From Bacteroidota bacterium (GTDB lineage: Bacteria; Bacteroidota; Bacteroidia; Bacteroidales; FEN-979), in the NCBI GenBank assembly GCA_026391355.1, contig JAPLDH010000012.1:62001-126000 (forward strand): a DNA stretch of 64,000 nucleotides, written 5' to 3'. Both the position numbers and the translations under genes were made by a program. Position 1 is the stretch's first letter. Each line of letters begins with the position of its first letter. Positions 9,508-18,539 of this stretch are shown here, one piece after another. The notes beneath the pieces were generated by a model. It saw only the letters and a list, made by a program, of their open reading frames with translations. It had not been told where the DNA came from and ran no database searches.

Positions 9508-11643
9508 ATGAAAAAATCAACCATTATTCTCTTTGCTTTTTTATTACCTCTTGCATTACTTGCCGGTAATATTGAAAAGATTTTCACTTTTGGTGATTAT
9601 ACGATCAGGCAAACAGGTACATACCAAACCATTAGTTTTATCAACACAAAATTATCCGGCATACCGGGCGAACCTGTTCTGCCCTACCAGGCCGTTTCCC
9701 TGATGTTACCACCCGGTGAGGTTGCTGAATCCATTGAAATTACAGGAGAGGAAGAAACCATCATTCCCGGATCCTTTATGTTATATCCAAACCAGGGTGT
9801 CAGGCCGATCTCAAAACCCTTACCCGGACAATTTATAAGGAATGAAGAGGTTTATCAACGGAATACAGATTATCCCGCAGTTTCAACCGGCCATCTGATG
9901 ACACAATACCTGAATGGGTATGCTTTTGCATTGTCGACGTTCACTCCGATCAAATATGATCCATCAACAGGAAAGCTTTCCTTCTTTCAAAAAGTCACAG
10001 TCAGGATCAAAACACATAGTGGGCTAAAATCGACCAGTGCGCTCAAAAACCTTACTGTATCGTCAAAAGCATTGAGCCGTGTCAGAAATTTTGCCCAGAA
10101 TCAGGAAATGATGGCAAAATACCCTGCTAAAGAGTCTCTCAAATCCTCCTACCAAATGCTGATCATTACTCCCCAGGCCTTTCAATCTGCATTTCAGCCC
10201 CTGATTGACATGTATTCCACCAAAAGCATTGCTGCCCAAATTAAAACAACCGAAGATATAGCCGGTAGCGTTTCAGGTATTGATCTTCAGGAACAGATAA
10301 GAAATTACATCGTTGACCAGTATCAGAACAGCAGCATTGAATATGTATTGCTTGGAGGATCTCCACCATTTGTCCCGTCAAGATCTTTTGTAGATACCGT
10401 TTATTATGGTCCTGTCTATGGCTTCCCTACAACAGATAGCATCGAAGAATCCAGCCTTGATATCCCTGCCGATCTTTATTATTCCGGAATGGACGGGAAC
10501 TACAATGCCAATAGTGATTCATATTTCGGCGAGTACAATGACGATCCCGATTACCTTCCGGATGTGGCAGTTGCACGTATGCCTGCTGCCAGTGTAAGCG
10601 AACTTAATAATATGATCCATAAATCTATTTCCTATCAGACAAATCCGGTTTTTGGAGAGCAGAAAAGACCCTTGCTTGTAGGTGAATACCTTTATGATGC
10701 CCCGGAAACCCTGGGTGGAGACTATATGGACCTTCTCGTTGATGATCATTCCGATAATGGTTACTTCACCAACGGGATCCCATCAGCCAAAAATACCATT
10801 ACAAGGTTATATGACACGGCGACTTCTCCTGGAAATTACTATTCCTGGGATGCATATACCCTAATTGATGAAATCAACCAGGGAAAATCATTCATTCACC
10901 ACCTTGGCCATTCTAATTATTCATATACAATGCGGTTATATACCTGGGATATTAACAATTCTAACTTCTCCCAGGTTGACGGTATCCAACACAATTATTC
11001 CCTGTTGTACACACAAGGTTGTATGTGCGGAGGTTTCGATCAACCCGACTGTATCGCATCCAAAATGCTGAGCATAGAAAACTTTGTTGTTTGCGGCGTT
11101 TACAACTCCCGTTTCGGCTGGTTCGATCAGGGAACTACAGACGGACCTTCACAGCACCTGGAAAGGGAATTTGTCAATGCAATGTACACCGATACCTTAC
11201 CTGAATTACATTTTGGAGCAGTTCAAATGATCTCAAAGATCAAAACTGCACCATGGCTTAATCTTCCGGGGGAATTCGAACCGGGCGCCCAGCGCTGGTG
11301 TCATTACGATTGCAATGCCCTTGGTGATCCTGCCCTGGAAATGATGATCGATGAACCTGTTGGAATTCCTGAGAAGATTAATACTGCTTCATTTTCAGTC
11401 AGTCCAAACCCTGCAAAGGATATCGTTACGGTAAAATATAATCTGCCATCTTCCTCAAATGTCACCTTCACCATCTTTAATACCCAGGGACAGCAGGTAA
11501 CTGCAGCAACCACTTATTCCGGGCAGGCAAAAGGAAATCATTCGGCTGAACTTAATTTGTCAAATCTCAAATCCGGTACCTATTATTGCAGGCTTGAGGC
11601 AGGAGTTACTTCCCGGACAAAAAAAGTGGTGGTCATCAGGTAA
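9508..11643 (+). CDS. C25 (gingipain-like) cysteine peptidase, T9SS-secreted
   Basis: The start at 9508 gives the signal peptide MKKSTIILFAFLLPLALLAG; eight extra upstream codons are possible but not needed. The product has 711 aa. An N-terminal propeptide-like region (~20-200) is followed by the C25 catalytic domain. The catalytic pair is probably H468 (in HHLGHSNY) and C505 (in TQGCMCGGFD), spaced 37 residues, close to the spacing in gingipains. QMLIITPQAFQSA and EYVLLGGSPPFVPSR are typical of the caspase-like fold of the family. A T9SS sorting domain closes the protein (FSVSPNPAKDIVTV to KKVVVIR). It is an extracellular protease, likely for nutrient acquisition. Specificity cannot be read. 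It may be co-transcribed with the second C25 gene 64 nt downstream. Confidence 0.9.
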   Translation: MKKSTIILFAFLLPLALLAGNIEKIFTFGDYTIRQTGTYQTISFINTKLSGIPGEPVLPYQAVSLMLPPGEVAESIEITGEEETIIPGSFMLYPNQGVRPISKPLPGQFIRNEEVYQRNTDYPAVSTGHLMTQYLNGYAFALSTFTPIKYDPSTGKLSFFQKVTVRIKTHSGLKSTSALKNLTVSSKALSRVRNFAQNQEMMAKYPAKESLKSSYQMLIITPQAFQSAFQPLIDMYSTKSIAAQIKTTEDIAGSVSGIDLQEQIRNYIVDQYQNSSIEYVLLGGSPPFVPSRSFVDTVYYGPVYGFPTTDSIEESSLDIPADLYYSGMDGNYNANSDSYFGEYNDDPDYLPDVAVARMPAASVSELNNMIHKSISYQTNPVFGEQKRPLLVGEYLYDAPETLGGDYMDLLVDDHSDNGYFTNGIPSAKNTITRLYDTATSPGNYYSWDAYTLIDEINQGKSFIHHLGHSNYSYTMRLYTWDINNSNFSQVDGIQHNYSLLYTQGCMCGGFDQPDCIASKMLSIENFVVCGVYNSRFGWFDQGTTDGPSQHLEREFVNAMYTDTLPELHFGAVQMISKIKTAPWLNLPGEFEPGAQRWCHYDCNALGDPALEMMIDEPVGIPEKINTASFSVSPNPAKDIVTVKYNLPSSSNVTFTIFNTQGQQVTAATTYSGQAKGNHSAELNLSNLKSGTYYCRLEAGVTSRTKKVVVIR

Positions 11644-11707
11644 CAATCGACCTGATATCATTTGTTTCTTTAGCTTATCATTTCTTCTTCCGATTGAAGA
11701 TCTTGAT

Positions 11708-14700
11708 ATGGAATCTTCTAAAAATATTTTTCAGCATAAGGTTTTCTGTTTGCTGATTATAATTCTCTTGATTTTCTCATACAGAATTTCCGGTCAGAAT
11801 TTCGTGTATCACGATTCATGGGGGAAAGCCGGGTTCAACATAGGGAACCAAGGAGCAGGATTTGTTGAAGTGACTTATTCAGTTCCGGTGTTCAGCCTGG
11901 ATGATGTTTCCTTAAATGGGAAGGCGATGAAAAATATTGTACTTCCCGGTGCTTTTCTTTTTAACGATGCAGGAATGCCCAATCTTCCGGGACAAGGACG
12001 GTACATTGCCATTCCACAAGGATCCGTTCCAAAACTTACCATTATCTCTATCCGTCGGGATACCATTTATAATGTTGAGATCCAGCCTGCCCCGGTGATC
12101 CCGGCAGATACCGGTAACAGTCCGTTAAAATATCAGGAGAATTCAGCGGTTTACCATAAAAATACATTTTACCCGGAAGAGCCGGTGAGGGTTTCCGGAG
12201 TCAGGCAGATCCGTAGTGTGGATGTTATCCTTCTTGGGATCACACCGTTTCAATACAACCCGGTGACAAAAGAACTGGTTGTGATGCGGGATGTGAAGAT
12301 CAGGGTATCGTTTTCGGGCGGTAATGGCCATTTTGGAGTGGATTCCTTCCGTAGTCACTGGTTCGACCCGATCCTGAAAGATGCCATCCTGAATCCCGGT
12401 TCCTTACCTGTTATTGATTACAGCAAACGACTTCTATCCATACTCAGGAAAGCTGCTGCAAGTAATGAATGTGAATACATCATTATCCGTCCCGAAGATC
12501 CGGAATTTCAGCAATGGGCTGATTCGATCGCAAATTTCCGGAACCAGCAGGGGATCCTCACGCATGTTTTTTCATTGACAGATGTAGGAGGAGATACTCC
12601 CACTGCTATTCAGAACTTCCTGCAGAATGCATATTACAACTGGACCATCAAGCCGGTTGGTGTGCTTCTTCTGGGTGATTACGGCAATGCGCAATCTTAT
12701 AGCATTGCCTCTCCTCAACTTACAATGAACGACGTGACATTTGTTTCTGATCATGTGTATGCGGATGTTAATAATGATGATATGGCAGAACTTGTCATCG
12801 GCAGGATTGTGGGCAACAATGAACAGCAACTGGGTACCATCTGTTCAAAGTACCTTGCCTATGAGCGAACGCCGCCGATGGATACGGGTTTCTACCAGCA
12901 CCCGGTAACAACAATGGGGTGGCAGACCGACCGCTGGTACCAGTTGTGCTCCGAGATCATTGGAGGATATTTCAGATCCATTGGGAAACACCCGGTGAGG
13001 GTCAACGCAATCTATTCGGGATCGGTGGATACTGTCTGGTCATCAGCTCCGAATACCGGCCAGGTTGTCAGTTATTTCGGACCGGCAGGATTGAATTATA
13101 TTCCATTGCAGGCTAATCAGATGCCTTGCTGCTGGTACACCGGGACACCTGAACAGGTCAACGTTGCGATTGAGGATGGCTCCTTCCTTGTCCAGCACCG
13201 TGATCATGGATTACCAACCGGATGGGGCGCTCCATATTACAGGAATGAACATATCGACTTGCTTACCAATACAGGCACCCGTCTGCCATTTGTCATGTCC
13301 ATTAATTGTTCCACCGGAAAATTCAACTGGACCTATGAATCCTTTGCAGAGCGGTTTGTCAGGCATACATATAACGGCTATAATTCAGGCTGCCTTGGAA
13401 TGGTAGCTCCTTCTGAGCTCTCCTTCTCGTTTGTGAACGATGTGTTTACCTGGGGGATGTATGATAATATGTGGCCGGATTTTATGCCCGGATATGGCAG
13501 CACACCTTACTGCCGGGATATCTGCCCGGCTTTTGCAATGGTTGCAGGTAAATACTTTCTGCAACAATCCAACTGGCCATACGATGTAGAGGACAAGCAG
13601 GTTACCTACTATCTTTTTCATATGTTCGGCGATCCGTTCCTGCGGTTATTCACCGAACAACCGCTGACACTTACAGTTGAGCACAACCCGGTGATCATTG
13701 CCGGAACAACGGAATTCACTGTCCTTACCAATGACAGCGCTTATATTGCCTTAACTGTGAATAACCAGATCATCGGGACAGGATGGGGGAATGCAAATAA
13801 TCCAACGACTATCACCATTCTTCCGCAGACTGTCGGGAAACAGGTGCGGATTACCGTCACAAAACAGAATTATCTCCGGTACACTGACCTGGTACCCGTT
13901 GTTGCTGATCAACTTGTGGTAAATTTTGCAACGATGAAAGATCATCTTTGTGTGAACTCCTCCACGGATTTCTGGGATCTGACCAGCGGTAATCCGCAAT
14001 CCTGGTTGTGGAGTTTTGAAGGAGGAACTCCCGATATATCAATGTTACAGAACCCGGCGGGGATCATTTATCATATACCCGGGACATTCAATGTTACATT
14101 GCATGTTACAAAAACAGGGCAAACCCCGCAAACCCTTACAAAAACAGGATATATCCGCATTGACCATCCGGCAATTACTGATTTCAGTGATTCTGCAACA
14201 TGTTTTGGCCATCCAACGCAATTCACAGATAAAACAACCTCTCAGGATGCTCCGGTTACCCGTTGGGAATGGGATTTCGGAGACCCTGCATCCGGCACTG
14301 ATAACAATTCCGCACTTGTAAATCCGGTGCATCTTTTTACAACCCCTGGAACTTATTTTGTACATCTGACGGTAACAACTTCGAATGATTGCATTTCAGA
14401 CACAACAGAACAGGTAATCATAACAGATATCCCAGGAATTCCCGGAACACCTTCAGGGAATGATCAACTCTGCACGGGAACGACCGGTAATATTTTTTCA
14501 ACTACGGGAAGCATTTATGCAGATGGTTACGATTGGCAGATCATCCCGCCAGAAGCAGGTAACTTTTCCTCAAACATATTAACCGGATCGCTCGATCTTT
14601 CTCCTGGTTTTACGGGCGCTGCCATTATCAATGTCCGTGGCAGTAATGAGTGTGGAAAGGGAGGTTACTCGGATGATCTCCCCATTGTCATCAACTCTAT

Positions 14701-15262
14701 CCCGGAAACAGCTTCGACACCACAGGGAGAAGACAGGGTGAACACAGACACAGTAGCATCATCAGTCTACACCATTCCGCGTATACCGGGAGCTACCGGG
14801 TATTCCTGGTTCCTGGACTCGGATGGGATTACCGGCGCAGGCGCAATCTCCGGTTCAGATACTGTTGGCATTGTTCTTTGGACACATTCATGGGTGGGAA
14901 CAGCATCCATCACCGTATCCAGTTCCGACAGTTGCGGTATAAGCGCAGGATCTGACCCGAAAACGGTGAATCTATTTTCTTCCATTGCTGTCAGCGAAAT
15001 CGCGAATTCGCTCATCCGGGTGTACCCTAACCCTACAGGTGGAAAACTGAACATCTCCTTTCAGCAAAACATCCCATCTGATGTAAAAATACGGATAATA
15101 ACTCCTTTGGGATTTACCTTATTCCAATCAGATTTTAGAAGAATATCAGGAGTGTCCGATCAAACCATTGATCTGTCAGGGTTTTCAACCGGGGTTTATT
15201 ATCTTCAAATAGAAAATGACCAGGGGGTCTTGTTCAGGAAGTCAATACTAGTAAATAAATAG
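11708..15262 (+). CDS. Second C25 (gingipain-like) peptidase with PKD domains, T9SS-secreted
   Basis: The start at 11708 gives an N-terminal signal anchor (FCLLIIILLIFSYRISGQ); the frame opens upstream inside the previous gene, which I do not accept. The product has 1184 aa. The peptidase domain carries H500 (HRDHG) and C534 (SINCSTGKF), a His-Cys pair 34 residues apart as in gingipains. It is followed by an Ig-like domain, two PKD domains (WLWSFEGGTPD; WEWDFGDPASG), two PKD-like modules and a T9SS sorting domain (IRVYPNPTGGKLNIS). Extracellular protease role is inferred. It is divergent from the neighbouring C25 protein and much longer, so this is an old paralogue pair rather than a recent duplication. 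The two genes probably form one transcription unit. Confidence 0.9.
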   Translation: MESSKNIFQHKVFCLLIIILLIFSYRISGQNFVYHDSWGKAGFNIGNQGAGFVEVTYSVPVFSLDDVSLNGKAMKNIVLPGAFLFNDAGMPNLPGQGRYIAIPQGSVPKLTIISIRRDTIYNVEIQPAPVIPADTGNSPLKYQENSAVYHKNTFYPEEPVRVSGVRQIRSVDVILLGITPFQYNPVTKELVVMRDVKIRVSFSGGNGHFGVDSFRSHWFDPILKDAILNPGSLPVIDYSKRLLSILRKAAASNECEYIIIRPEDPEFQQWADSIANFRNQQGILTHVFSLTDVGGDTPTAIQNFLQNAYYNWTIKPVGVLLLGDYGNAQSYSIASPQLTMNDVTFVSDHVYADVNNDDMAELVIGRIVGNNEQQLGTICSKYLAYERTPPMDTGFYQHPVTTMGWQTDRWYQLCSEIIGGYFRSIGKHPVRVNAIYSGSVDTVWSSAPNTGQVVSYFGPAGLNYIPLQANQMPCCWYTGTPEQVNVAIEDGSFLVQHRDHGLPTGWGAPYYRNEHIDLLTNTGTRLPFVMSINCSTGKFNWTYESFAERFVRHTYNGYNSGCLGMVAPSELSFSFVNDVFTWGMYDNMWPDFMPGYGSTPYCRDICPAFAMVAGKYFLQQSNWPYDVEDKQVTYYLFHMFGDPFLRLFTEQPLTLTVEHNPVIIAGTTEFTVLTNDSAYIALTVNNQIIGTGWGNANNPTTITILPQTVGKQVRITVTKQNYLRYTDLVPVVADQLVVNFATMKDHLCVNSSTDFWDLTSGNPQSWLWSFEGGTPDISMLQNPAGIIYHIPGTFNVTLHVTKTGQTPQTLTKTGYIRIDHPAITDFSDSATCFGHPTQFTDKTTSQDAPVTRWEWDFGDPASGTDNNSALVNPVHLFTTPGTYFVHLTVTTSNDCISDTTEQVIITDIPGIPGTPSGNDQLCTGTTGNIFSTTGSIYADGYDWQIIPPEAGNFSSNILTGSLDLSPGFTGAAIINVRGSNECGKGGYSDDLPIVINSIPETASTPQGEDRVNTDTVASSVYTIPRIPGATGYSWFLDSDGITGAGAISGSDTVGIVLWTHSWVGTASITVSSSDSCGISAGSDPKTVNLFSSIAVSEIANSLIRVYPNPTGGKLNISFQQNIPSDVKIRIITPLGFTLFQSDFRRISGVSDQTIDLSGFSTGVYYLQIENDQGVLFRKSILVNK

Positions 15263-15392
15263 CATAGTTAGGTGCAAGCGGTAAAAAGACAACGCAAAGG
15301 CAAAGTCAAAAGAGCCAAATCTCCCACTCGATTGACTTTCCTTAGTGTTGAAAACTTTTTTTGGATTTGGAGAGAAGTAAGAAAAAAGGCAT

Positions 15393-15400
15393 TATATTTG
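15393..15400 (+). promoter_or_regulatory. Probable promoter -7 box for the toxin-antitoxin/RM genes
   Basis: TATATTTG matches TAnnTTTG and ends 30 nt before the ATG at 15431. A TTTG lies at 15366-15369, but the 23-nt gap is longer than the usual 19. All genes from 15431 to 21074 run the same way with small gaps and could be read from here. Confidence 0.45.
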
Positions 15401-15430
15401 ACAAATAATATCAAAACATATTTATTCAAA

Positions 15431-16021
15431 ATGGAGAATTTGGGTGACACCATCAGAAAGTTAAGGGAAGAAAAAGAATTGCCATTGCGCACAGTTGCTG
15501 CCTACCTTGATATTGACCAGGCAATACTTAGCAAGATGGAACGGGGCCTTCGCAAAATGACAAGGGAGCATGTTGTCAAGCTTGCAGCGTATTATAAGGT
15601 AAAAGAGGAAGATTTATTGGTAGCGTGGCTTTCTGACAAATTAGTGTATGAGGTGGCAGACGAAGAAATAGCATTAAAAGCGCTTCATGTTGCTGAAGAT
15701 AAAATACAATATAAAAAACTTGATAAACCTGATAAAGGAAAAATTATACAAAAAATAAGAACATTTTTTGAAAAGGACGGAAGGGCTGACAAGGTCTGGA
15801 TATTTGGCTCTTTTACCAGAAACGATTACAATTCGAATAGTGATATTGATTTAATGGTACGATTTAAAAAAGTGGATAAAATAAGCCTTTTTGATTATGC
15901 AGATATAGCTTATCTATTAGAAAGTCAATTAAATATTAAAATTGATTTGGTTGAGGAAGGATGCATCAGTCCTTTTGCATGGGAAACCGCTAAAAACGAT
16001 TTAAAATTAATTTATGAATAA
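15431..16021 (+). CDS. XRE-MNT fusion: MntA-like antitoxin nucleotidyltransferase with N-terminal HTH
   Basis: The product has 196 aa. Residues 1-65 are an XRE-type helix-turn-helix (GDTIRKLREEKELPLRTVA, ILSKMERGLR). Residues ~105-196 are a minimal nucleotidyltransferase with GS at 126-127, the DxD pair D138/D140 (NSDIDLMV) and a third acid D172 (IKIDLVEE), so all catalytic acids are present. In type VII systems MntA inactivates the HEPN toxin HepT by AMPylating it. The fused DNA-binding domain suggests the antitoxin also represses its own operon. The start at 15431 is placed by the HTH domain and by the promoter box 31 nt upstream. The downstream HEPN gene overlaps its stop by 8 nt, a sign of translational coupling. 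Confidence 0.88.
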   Translation: MENLGDTIRKLREEKELPLRTVAAYLDIDQAILSKMERGLRKMTREHVVKLAAYYKVKEEDLLVAWLSDKLVYEVADEEIALKALHVAEDKIQYKKLDKPDKGKIIQKIRTFFEKDGRADKVWIFGSFTRNDYNSNSDIDLMVRFKKVDKISLFDYADIAYLLESQLNIKIDLVEEGCISPFAWETAKNDLKLIYE

Positions 16022-16352
16022 ATCAAATCAGAAAATCAGGATAGAGCATATTAAGGACGCAATTTTACTTATTAATTCTTTCGTTCAAAATCAAACGGAA
16101 ACAGATTTTCTTGCAGATATCAAAGGACAAAATGCCGTTTTATATCAGTTTCTTATTATTGGCGAGGCTATTCGCAATGTGGATAATTCAATTTTAGATA
16201 AATATTCATATCCATGGCACATTCCAAAGTCGTTTAGAAATTTTATCGCTCATGAATATCATAAAATAAAGCTGGAAAGTGTTTTCAGAGCGACGAAAGA
16301 TTTAAACACATTACTGGAAATTGTTGAACAAATACTGAAAAACGAATTTTAA
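16014..16352 (+). CDS. HepT-like HEPN toxin (DUF86)
   Basis: This 112-aa all-helical protein has the HEPN active-site motif RxxxxHxY at R75, H80 and Y82 (RNFIAHEY), preceded by the family segment FLIIGEAIRNV. HepT proteins are RNases, held inactive when the cognate MntA modifies the tyrosine of this motif. The gene overlaps the XRE-MNT stop codon, the usual arrangement of the pair though with antitoxin first. The toxin motif is intact. It sits one base before mod, so the pair is physically linked to the type III RM operon and may guard it. Confidence 0.88.
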   Translation: MNKSNQKIRIEHIKDAILLINSFVQNQTETDFLADIKGQNAVLYQFLIIGEAIRNVDNSILDKYSYPWHIPKSFRNFIAHEYHKIKLESVFRATKDLNTLLEIVEQILKNEF

Positions 16353-16353
16353 T

Positions 16354-18048
16354 ATGCCAACACTCCATTTTAAAGGAAAAACATTTGTGCAAAACCACCA
16401 TTTGGCGGTAAAGTACCACCAACTCGTACCGAAAAAAGAATTGAGTTTAACCGATCCCGCTTATGGCGGGACAGGCTCCGTTTCTTTGCACGATAACCTG
16501 ATTATACAAGGCGACAACCTGAAAGCATTAAAGGCATTGTTGCCTACATATAGCGGAAAAATTAAATGCATTTACATTGATCCTCCTTACAATACTGGTA
16601 ACGATAATTGGGTGTACAATGACAATGTTAATAGCCCAATGCTGCAAGAATGGTTAGGTAAAGCAGTTAATATTGAAGATTTGACAAGGCATGACAAATG
16701 GCTTTGCATGATGATGCCTCGATTAAAACTGCTTCGAGAATTATTGAGCGAAGATGGAGCAATTTTTGTTTCCATTGATGATAATGAACAGCACTCTTTA
16801 AGGTGTTTGCTTGATGAAATTTTTACTGAACATAATTTCGTTTCAAATATCACAATTCAAGTAAATAAAGGTGGTAGAGATTATTTACCAATAGCCGCAA
16901 CTCATGAATATTTATTATGTTATTTTAAATCAGAGCAGAGTGATTTAAATGAGTTAGCTAAAGATATTTCACATTTTAAACTTGAAGATAAAATAGGGAA
17001 ATATGAATTAAGAGAATTGAGGAATCGAAATCCGAAATTTAATAGTAGTAATCGTCCCAATTTATTTTATCCTATTTATATTGCACCTGACACAGCAAAT
17101 GAAGATGGGCATTGCTTTATTTCATTAACGAAAAGTAAAAAATATTGTATTGAGACCAATCCTTTAAATAGTAAAATAGAAGAAAGTTGTTGGAGATGGG
17201 GAAAAGATCTTTTACAAAAAAGTATTTCTGAAAATTTTGATACAACAAAAATTGTAGCAAAACAAAAAAGTGATGAAGGTTGGAATATTTATGAAAAATC
17301 ACGAAAGGCAACTTCTAAGGCAAAAACTATTTGGGATGAAAGCGAAGTCAGAACTGAACAAGGAACAATTGATTTACGCGAGATAGGATTAGCAAATGCT
17401 TTTCAATTCCCCAAACCTACTTATTTAATAAAAAAGGTAATTAAATTAGCTACAGATAAAAATTCTATTATTCTTGACAGTTTTGCCGGTTCAGGAACTA
17501 CCGCACACGCAGTTTTAGACCTAAATAAGGAAGATGGTGGCAACCGTAAATTTATTTTGGTTGAAATGGAAGAATATGCTGACAAAATCACAGCCGAAAG
17601 GGTTCGGAGGGTAATCAAAGGAGTTAAAACAGCAAAGAATGAAAACCTAAAAAAAGGAACAGGTGGAACATTCAGTTACTTTGAGTTAGGCGAAACCATA
17701 GAAATGGAAAACTTACTTAAAGGGAAAAACTTGCCTTCATTTACAGAGTTTGCCCGTTATCTTTTTTACACAGCCACTGGTGAAGAATTCAATGAAAAAT
17801 CAGTAAATGAAAAAACTGGTTTTATAGGCGAAAGCAAAAACCATGAAGTGTATTTGATTTATAAACCAGATATTGAATGGTTGAAACGGAATGCTTTAAC
17901 GTTAGAAGGTTGTCAAAATCTACCCAAATTTAAAAACAAACAACGTTTGGTTTTTGCCCCTTGCAAATATATAGATGACGATACTTGTTTAGAACATCGC
18001 ATTGATTTTTGCCAATTGCCTTACGAAATATACCGTCTGAAACACTGA
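16354..18048 (+). CDS. mod: Type III restriction-modification system methyltransferase subunit (Mod)
   Basis: The product has 564 aa. The order of motifs is DPPYNTG (D76-Y79, catalytic motif IV) then DSFAGSGTT (from D375, AdoMet-binding motif I), so it is a beta-class N6-adenine methyltransferase. QGDNLKALKALLPTY just before DPPY is typical of type III Mod proteins. Mod recognises the target site and methylates adenine; with Res it forms the restriction complex. The variable middle (~100-340) would be the target recognition region. Residues 35-42 (PAYGGTGS) are encoded by an inserted palindromic repeat at 16455-16475, apparently tolerated in a loop. The start at 16354 comes two bases after the HepT stop. 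Confidence 0.92.
   Translation: MPTLHFKGKTFVQNHHLAVKYHQLVPKKELSLTDPAYGGTGSVSLHDNLIIQGDNLKALKALLPTYSGKIKCIYIDPPYNTGNDNWVYNDNVNSPMLQEWLGKAVNIEDLTRHDKWLCMMMPRLKLLRELLSEDGAIFVSIDDNEQHSLRCLLDEIFTEHNFVSNITIQVNKGGRDYLPIAATHEYLLCYFKSEQSDLNELAKDISHFKLEDKIGKYELRELRNRNPKFNSSNRPNLFYPIYIAPDTANEDGHCFISLTKSKKYCIETNPLNSKIEESCWRWGKDLLQKSISENFDTTKIVAKQKSDEGWNIYEKSRKATSKAKTIWDESEVRTEQGTIDLREIGLANAFQFPKPTYLIKKVIKLATDKNSIILDSFAGSGTTAHAVLDLNKEDGGNRKFILVEMEEYADKITAERVRRVIKGVKTAKNENLKKGTGGTFSYFELGETIEMENLLKGKNLPSFTEFARYLFYTATGEEFNEKSVNEKTGFIGESKNHEVYLIYKPDIEWLKRNALTLEGCQNLPKFKNKQRLVFAPCKYIDDDTCLEHRIDFCQLPYEIYRLKH
16455..16475. repeat. Palindromic repeat inside mod
   Basis: CCCGC-TTATG-GCGGG followed by ACAGG, read as PAYGGTG in Mod. 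It sits between segments that join smoothly in Mod proteins I know (KKELSLTD and SLHDNLIIQGDNL), so it looks like an in-frame insertion. It belongs to the same general class of GC-rich palindromes as the one in res. Confidence 0.55.
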
Positions 18049-18083
18049 TTGTAGCTGATTGTAATGATTAATTTGATATAAGC

Positions 18084-18524
18084 ATGAAAGATGTCATAAA
18101 CGAAAAATATAAATATTCCGAATTAACAGGCAAAATAATTGGCTGCTCAATGGAAGTACATAAAATACTTGGCAATGGATTTCAGGAAGTTATTTATCAG
18201 AGGGCATTGCAAGAAGAGTTTATTCTTCAAGGTGTTTCTGCATTTAGAGAATTTGAAATGTGTATTTTTTACAAGGGAAAAATTATTGGAACAAGACGGG
18301 TTGATTTTTTTGTTGGAGATGCCGTTTCATTAGAGATTAAGGCACTTATCAAATTGGAAGATGTTCATCTTGCACAAGCAATTAATTATTTGGAAGCATA
18401 CAATTTAGAAATAGGAATGCTAATCAATTTTGGTACAAAAAGTTTGGAATATAAACGATTAATTAATTCCAAGTTTGACCCTGCAAAGCTCAATACATCA
18501 GTTAAATCAAAACAATCAACTTAA
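18084..18524 (+). CDS. GxxExxY-family protein (predicted PD-(D/E)XK nuclease fold)
   Basis: This 146-aa protein carries the naming motif GFQEVIY (in LGNGFQEVIYQRAL), then RRVDFFV and SLEIKAL, which together fit the D...ExK core of PD-(D/E)XK nuclease-like folds. Members are widespread in Bacteroidota and their function is not established. The gene lies between mod and res, 35 nt after the first and 15 nt before the second, all on one strand, so it is very likely co-transcribed with the RM system. It could be an accessory nuclease or regulator, or simply a passenger. It starts at the first ATG. Confidence 0.85.
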   Translation: MKDVINEKYKYSELTGKIIGCSMEVHKILGNGFQEVIYQRALQEEFILQGVSAFREFEMCIFYKGKIIGTRRVDFFVGDAVSLEIKALIKLEDVHLAQAINYLEAYNLEIGMLINFGTKSLEYKRLINSKFDPAKLNTSVKSKQST

Positions 18525-18539
18525 TCTGCGGTTCAGACA

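Noticed and set aside
11594-11707. N-terminal extension of the second C25 protein overlapping the first
   Set aside because: The extension would put 38 charged residues before the signal peptide; the ATG at 11708 restores a normal export signal.
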